In this document: positions 62,013 through 64,000 of the stretch, piece after piece
Numbering within the stretch: position 1 is the stretch's first letter
How the letters are laid out: each line of letters opens with the position of its first letter
The notes under the pieces: model-generated
The model's input: the letters and a program-made list of their open reading frames with translations, nothing else
Databases searched by the model: none
Told to the model about the DNA's origin: nothing
Position numbers and translations under genes: made by a program
Assembly (NCBI RefSeq): GCF_900626135.1
Contig: NZ_LR130786.1
Coordinates: forward strand, 584,296 to 648,295
Direction: 5' to 3'
From: Senegalia massiliensis
GTDB taxonomy: Bacteria > Bacillota > Clostridia > Tissierellales > SIT17
DNA: 64,000 nt

Positions 62013-62036
62013 TATTTTCCTTACCATATATAGTAT
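61990..62036 (-). promoter_or_regulatory. pair of NrdR boxes upstream of nrdJ
   Basis: Box 1 (61990-62005, ACACAATATTTTGTGT) matches 15 of 16 positions of the NrdR consensus. Box 2 (62021-62036, TTACCATATATAGTAT) keeps 9 of the 10 core positions. The starts are 31 bases apart, about three helical turns, the usual spacing. NrdR with bound ATP/dATP represses reductase genes. Confidence 0.8.
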
Positions 62037-62083
62037 TTTATCATGACTTTATATTAATAGCAATACTTATTAATTAAATTAAT

Positions 62084-63280
62084 TTATTCTTTTTCTAAAG
62101 CACCTTCTGTATATCTATTTGCAGCATTCCATAGTATCCATTCTTCAAGACCTGCATCATAAGTAGCTTTTATCTGAGCTCTTACCTGCTCAGGACCATA
62201 TGTTATATAATTAGAACCATATGCACTTTTAAGCCAAGGGGCAGAAAAATCTTGTAGCCATGGTCTTATTTTAGCTCTTTCTTCTTTAGGTATAATTTCT
62301 AATCTTTCTACAGCTTGATCCATAGCTTTATTTACTATTTCATAAGGTTTAGTATCAGGATAGTCAACACCATAAAATCCTAATCCATAATGAGATGGAT
62401 AAACCATAGGACTTAGAATATCAGTATTTGCACCTAACAACTCTAACTGTTGACCTATTGTAGAATCTCCTTTAACTGCTATTATATCTCCAAAAACATC
62501 TGCTGATACAACTACTCCCTTATCATGGAGTCTCTCTCTTGCATAATCTAAAAATTCTTTTATAGCATCAGCTTTAGATTTATCTTTTCCTGCTTGTCCA
62601 TAATCTATATTTCCTCTATCTCCATCAGTGGGAAATCTTACATAGTCAAATTGTATTTCCTTAAATCCCATAAGTGCTGCTTCTTCTGCTAATTGAATTG
62701 GATATTCCCACGAATCTTTATTATAGGGATTTAACCATGCATTCCCTTTGTTATCTCTCCAAACTCCTCCTGATTTATTCTTTATAGCTAAATCAGGTCG
62801 AGCAGATCCAATAACTTTATCTTTAAAAGTAACTATTCTGGCTATTGGATATACGTCATTATCAATAATTTCTTTCATTCTTTTACTAAAAAAATCTCTA
62901 TCATTCATTATAACAACTTCATTAGCTCCAGCTTCTATTGCAAGAGGTACATCAGATTTATATGAAAGCATTCCAGCATCATCTTTTACATCAATAACCA
63001 TTGAATTTATCTCAGTTCTATTAGCTAAATCTAATAATTCATTATATTTAGTTGGATGTCCATATGAATGTCCTGTTACAAATATACCTTTTACTTTTTC
63101 ATCTTGCTTATATAAACCCCAGTCTGTAGATGGTTGAGATATGTACCCATCTTCATTTACATTAGTAAATTTGTTTTCATCTGCAATAACTTTGTTTGGC
63201 ATAAATGAGAAATTAAAAGCTGAAAATGATAAGCCCAGAATTAAACCACTTATTACTACCTTTTTTCTTATGTTATTCAT
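62084..63280 (-). CDS. secreted putative glycoside hydrolase (DUF4015/YngK-like)
   Basis: A 398-residue protein with a signal peptide (MNNIRKKVVISGLILGLSF, cleavage near IADE around residue 34). The rest resembles the YngK/DUF4015 family, a TIM-barrel putative glycosyl hydrolase: VKGIFVTGHSYG, INSMVIDVKDDAGML, WLNPYNKDSWEYPIQLA, EIQFDYVRFPTDGD, PMVYPSHYG and GLEEWILWNAANRYT. The substrate is unknown, probably a cell-wall or other polysaccharide. Start has GGAG upstream. Confidence 0.82.
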   Translation of the reverse strand: MNNIRKKVVISGLILGLSFSAFNFSFMPNKVIADENKFTNVNEDGYISQPSTDWGLYKQDEKVKGIFVTGHSYGHPTKYNELLDLANRTEINSMVIDVKDDAGMLSYKSDVPLAIEAGANEVVIMNDRDFFSKRMKEIIDNDVYPIARIVTFKDKVIGSARPDLAIKNKSGGVWRDNKGNAWLNPYNKDSWEYPIQLAEEAALMGFKEIQFDYVRFPTDGDRGNIDYGQAGKDKSKADAIKEFLDYARERLHDKGVVVSADVFGDIIAVKGDSTIGQQLELLGANTDILSPMVYPSHYGLGFYGVDYPDTKPYEIVNKAMDQAVERLEIIPKEERAKIRPWLQDFSAPWLKSAYGSNYITYGPEQVRAQIKATYDAGLEEWILWNAANRYTEGALEKE

Positions 63281-63308
63281 ATTATTCTCCTTTATACTAT
63301 ATTTAATA

Positions 63309-63788
63309 TTATTTTATTATATCTAATATATCTTGTACTGTATCTAAAATATATTCACCTTTCCTATATTGCCTTTTTGCTACAATAATTTCAGGTTGTG
63401 TTCCTTCATTTTCTATCTTCTTTATAACTTTTGGTCTTTCTATAAATCTTCCTAATTCATTAAAATTATTATCATAAATTATAAAAGTAGGTATTTTAGA
63501 AAATTCATCTTCATACCCATCTTTTTCTATAATAGATATTTTTATATTTTCATTTAATTTATTAAATATTTGTACAGCTGGAACATTTAATATGCAATCA
63601 GGACACCAAAGTTCAGCACAAACTAATATATTTATTTCTCTATCTATATTTTTAATTTGTGAATTTAAATCTTCTCCTAATTCCATATTATTATAAAAAT
63701 CTAATGTAGCGTCTTTATATTTTGGTTCTGAACTATTTAAAAATTCATCAAAAGATAATCCATTATTAAAAGTCTCAATCGTATTCAT
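63309..63788 (-). CDS. thioredoxin-like protein with a CPDC motif
   Basis: A 159-residue soluble protein with a WCPDC active site (Cys62, Cys65) within ILVCAELWCPDCILNVPA and a cis-proline segment FSKIPTFIIYD, then a C-terminal helix. Close to the thioredoxin-like family that includes bacillithiol- or ResA-type proteins, but no signal peptide. It would carry out disulfide exchange. GGGGG lies before the ATG, only 28 bases from the rRNA terminator, so transcription of it may come from readthrough. Confidence 0.8.
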   Translation of the reverse strand: MNTIETFNNGLSFDEFLNSSEPKYKDATLDFYNNMELGEDLNSQIKNIDREINILVCAELWCPDCILNVPAVQIFNKLNENIKISIIEKDGYEDEFSKIPTFIIYDNNFNELGRFIERPKVIKKIENEGTQPEIIVAKRQYRKGEYILDTVQDILDIIK

Positions 63789-63816
63789 ATTTACCCCCTA
63801 ATATTAAGTTTACTCT

Positions 63817-63854
63817 AAAAAATCAGAGTTATAATATTACTTATAACTCTGATT
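63817..63854 (-). terminator. terminator of the rRNA operon
   Basis: A 14-base-pair perfect stem (AATCAGAGTTATAA arm) with a six-base loop, followed by TTTTAGAG on the minus strand. It lies 35 bases after the 5S rRNA 3' end. Confidence 0.85.
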
Positions 63855-63888
63855 ATATTATATTTACTAAATAAACACAACAAAAAAA

Positions 63889-64000
63889 CCAGCAACGTCC
63901 TACTCTCCCAAGGCGTTACCACCTAAGTACCATCAGCGCTGAAGGGCTTAACTTCTGTGTTCGAGATGGGAACAGGTGTGACCCCTTCGCTATCGTCACT
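63889..64000 (-). rRNA. rrf: 5S ribosomal RNA, 3' part (cut by window edge)
   Basis: Minus-strand sequence GTGACGATAGCGAAGGGGTC, ACACCTGTTCCCATCTCGAA, GAAGTTAAGCCCTTCAGC and GGGAGAGTAGGACGTTGC is typical of 5S rRNA. The 5' end is just outside the window. Neighbouring 23S and 16S genes are expected to the right. Confidence 0.95.

Overview
The window is AT-rich DNA from a Gram-positive, probably spore-forming member of the Clostridia. The evidence is the gene order (ctsR-mcsA-mcsB-clpC, radA, yacL, ispD-ispF, gltX, cysE-cysS-mrnC-rlmB-yacP-sigH, secE-nusG, rplKAJL, rpoBC, the str and S10/spc ribosomal operons), the sporulation sigma factor SigH, zinc-type S14 and L33, T-box and L10 leaders, CtsR control, and an adenosylcobalamin-dependent ribonucleotide reductase. 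A Tissierellales-like lineage is my guess, not a demonstrated fact. Nearly every gene lies on the minus strand, so transcription runs right to left, starting from an rRNA operon whose 5S gene is cut by the right edge.

Layout, right to left. 61.9-64 kb: 5S rRNA, a thioredoxin-like protein and a secreted putative glycoside hydrolase. 59.1-61.9 kb: nrdJ and dut, with a NrdR-type operator pair upstream. 56.1-59.1 kb: plus-strand rpmA (L27, standing alone) and hisC, plus a minus-strand dicarboxylate/amino acid symporter, all separated by long palindromic convergent terminators. 53.8-55.9 kb: an EF-G paralogue. 49.1-53.6 kb: the CtsR-controlled heat-shock operon. 39.4-49 kb: an accessory island with a small basic protein, a D-serine dehydratase-like enzyme, a DUF4349-type lipoprotein, a coiled-coil protein, an amidase, a plus-strand nitroreductase, and a cobalamin-riboswitch operon encoding a cysteine-rich protein and an Fe/B12-type ABC transporter. 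33.1-39.4 kb: radA, carD, yacL, pckA, ispD and ispF. 24.8-33.1 kb: proS (Pro T-box), gltX, then cysE-cysS-mrnC-rlmB-yacP-sigH behind a Cys T-box. 1-24.8 kb: tRNA-Thr and tuf copy 2, rpmG-secE-nusG-rplK-rplA, rplJ-rplL, rpoB-rpoC, rplGB-rpsL-rpsG-fusA-tuf copy 1, then the S10 and spc ribosomal genes, ending inside rplF.

The right half of the core is translation, transcription and protein quality control. The cobalamin transporter and the B12-dependent reductase NrdJ make corrinoid supply a shared theme of two otherwise separate loci. Promoters are mostly canonical (TTGACA, 17-base spacer, TATAAT-like), several with an upstream TGTG element. I see no insertion sequence, prophage, CRISPR array or defence system. 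The less ordinary items are the NrdR operator pair, a hairpin between the Shine-Dalgarno and start of nusG, a perfect palindrome over the pckA promoter, the cysteine-rich first gene of the B12 operon, an EF-G paralogue with altered switch regions, and the apparent absence of disA from its usual place beside radA.
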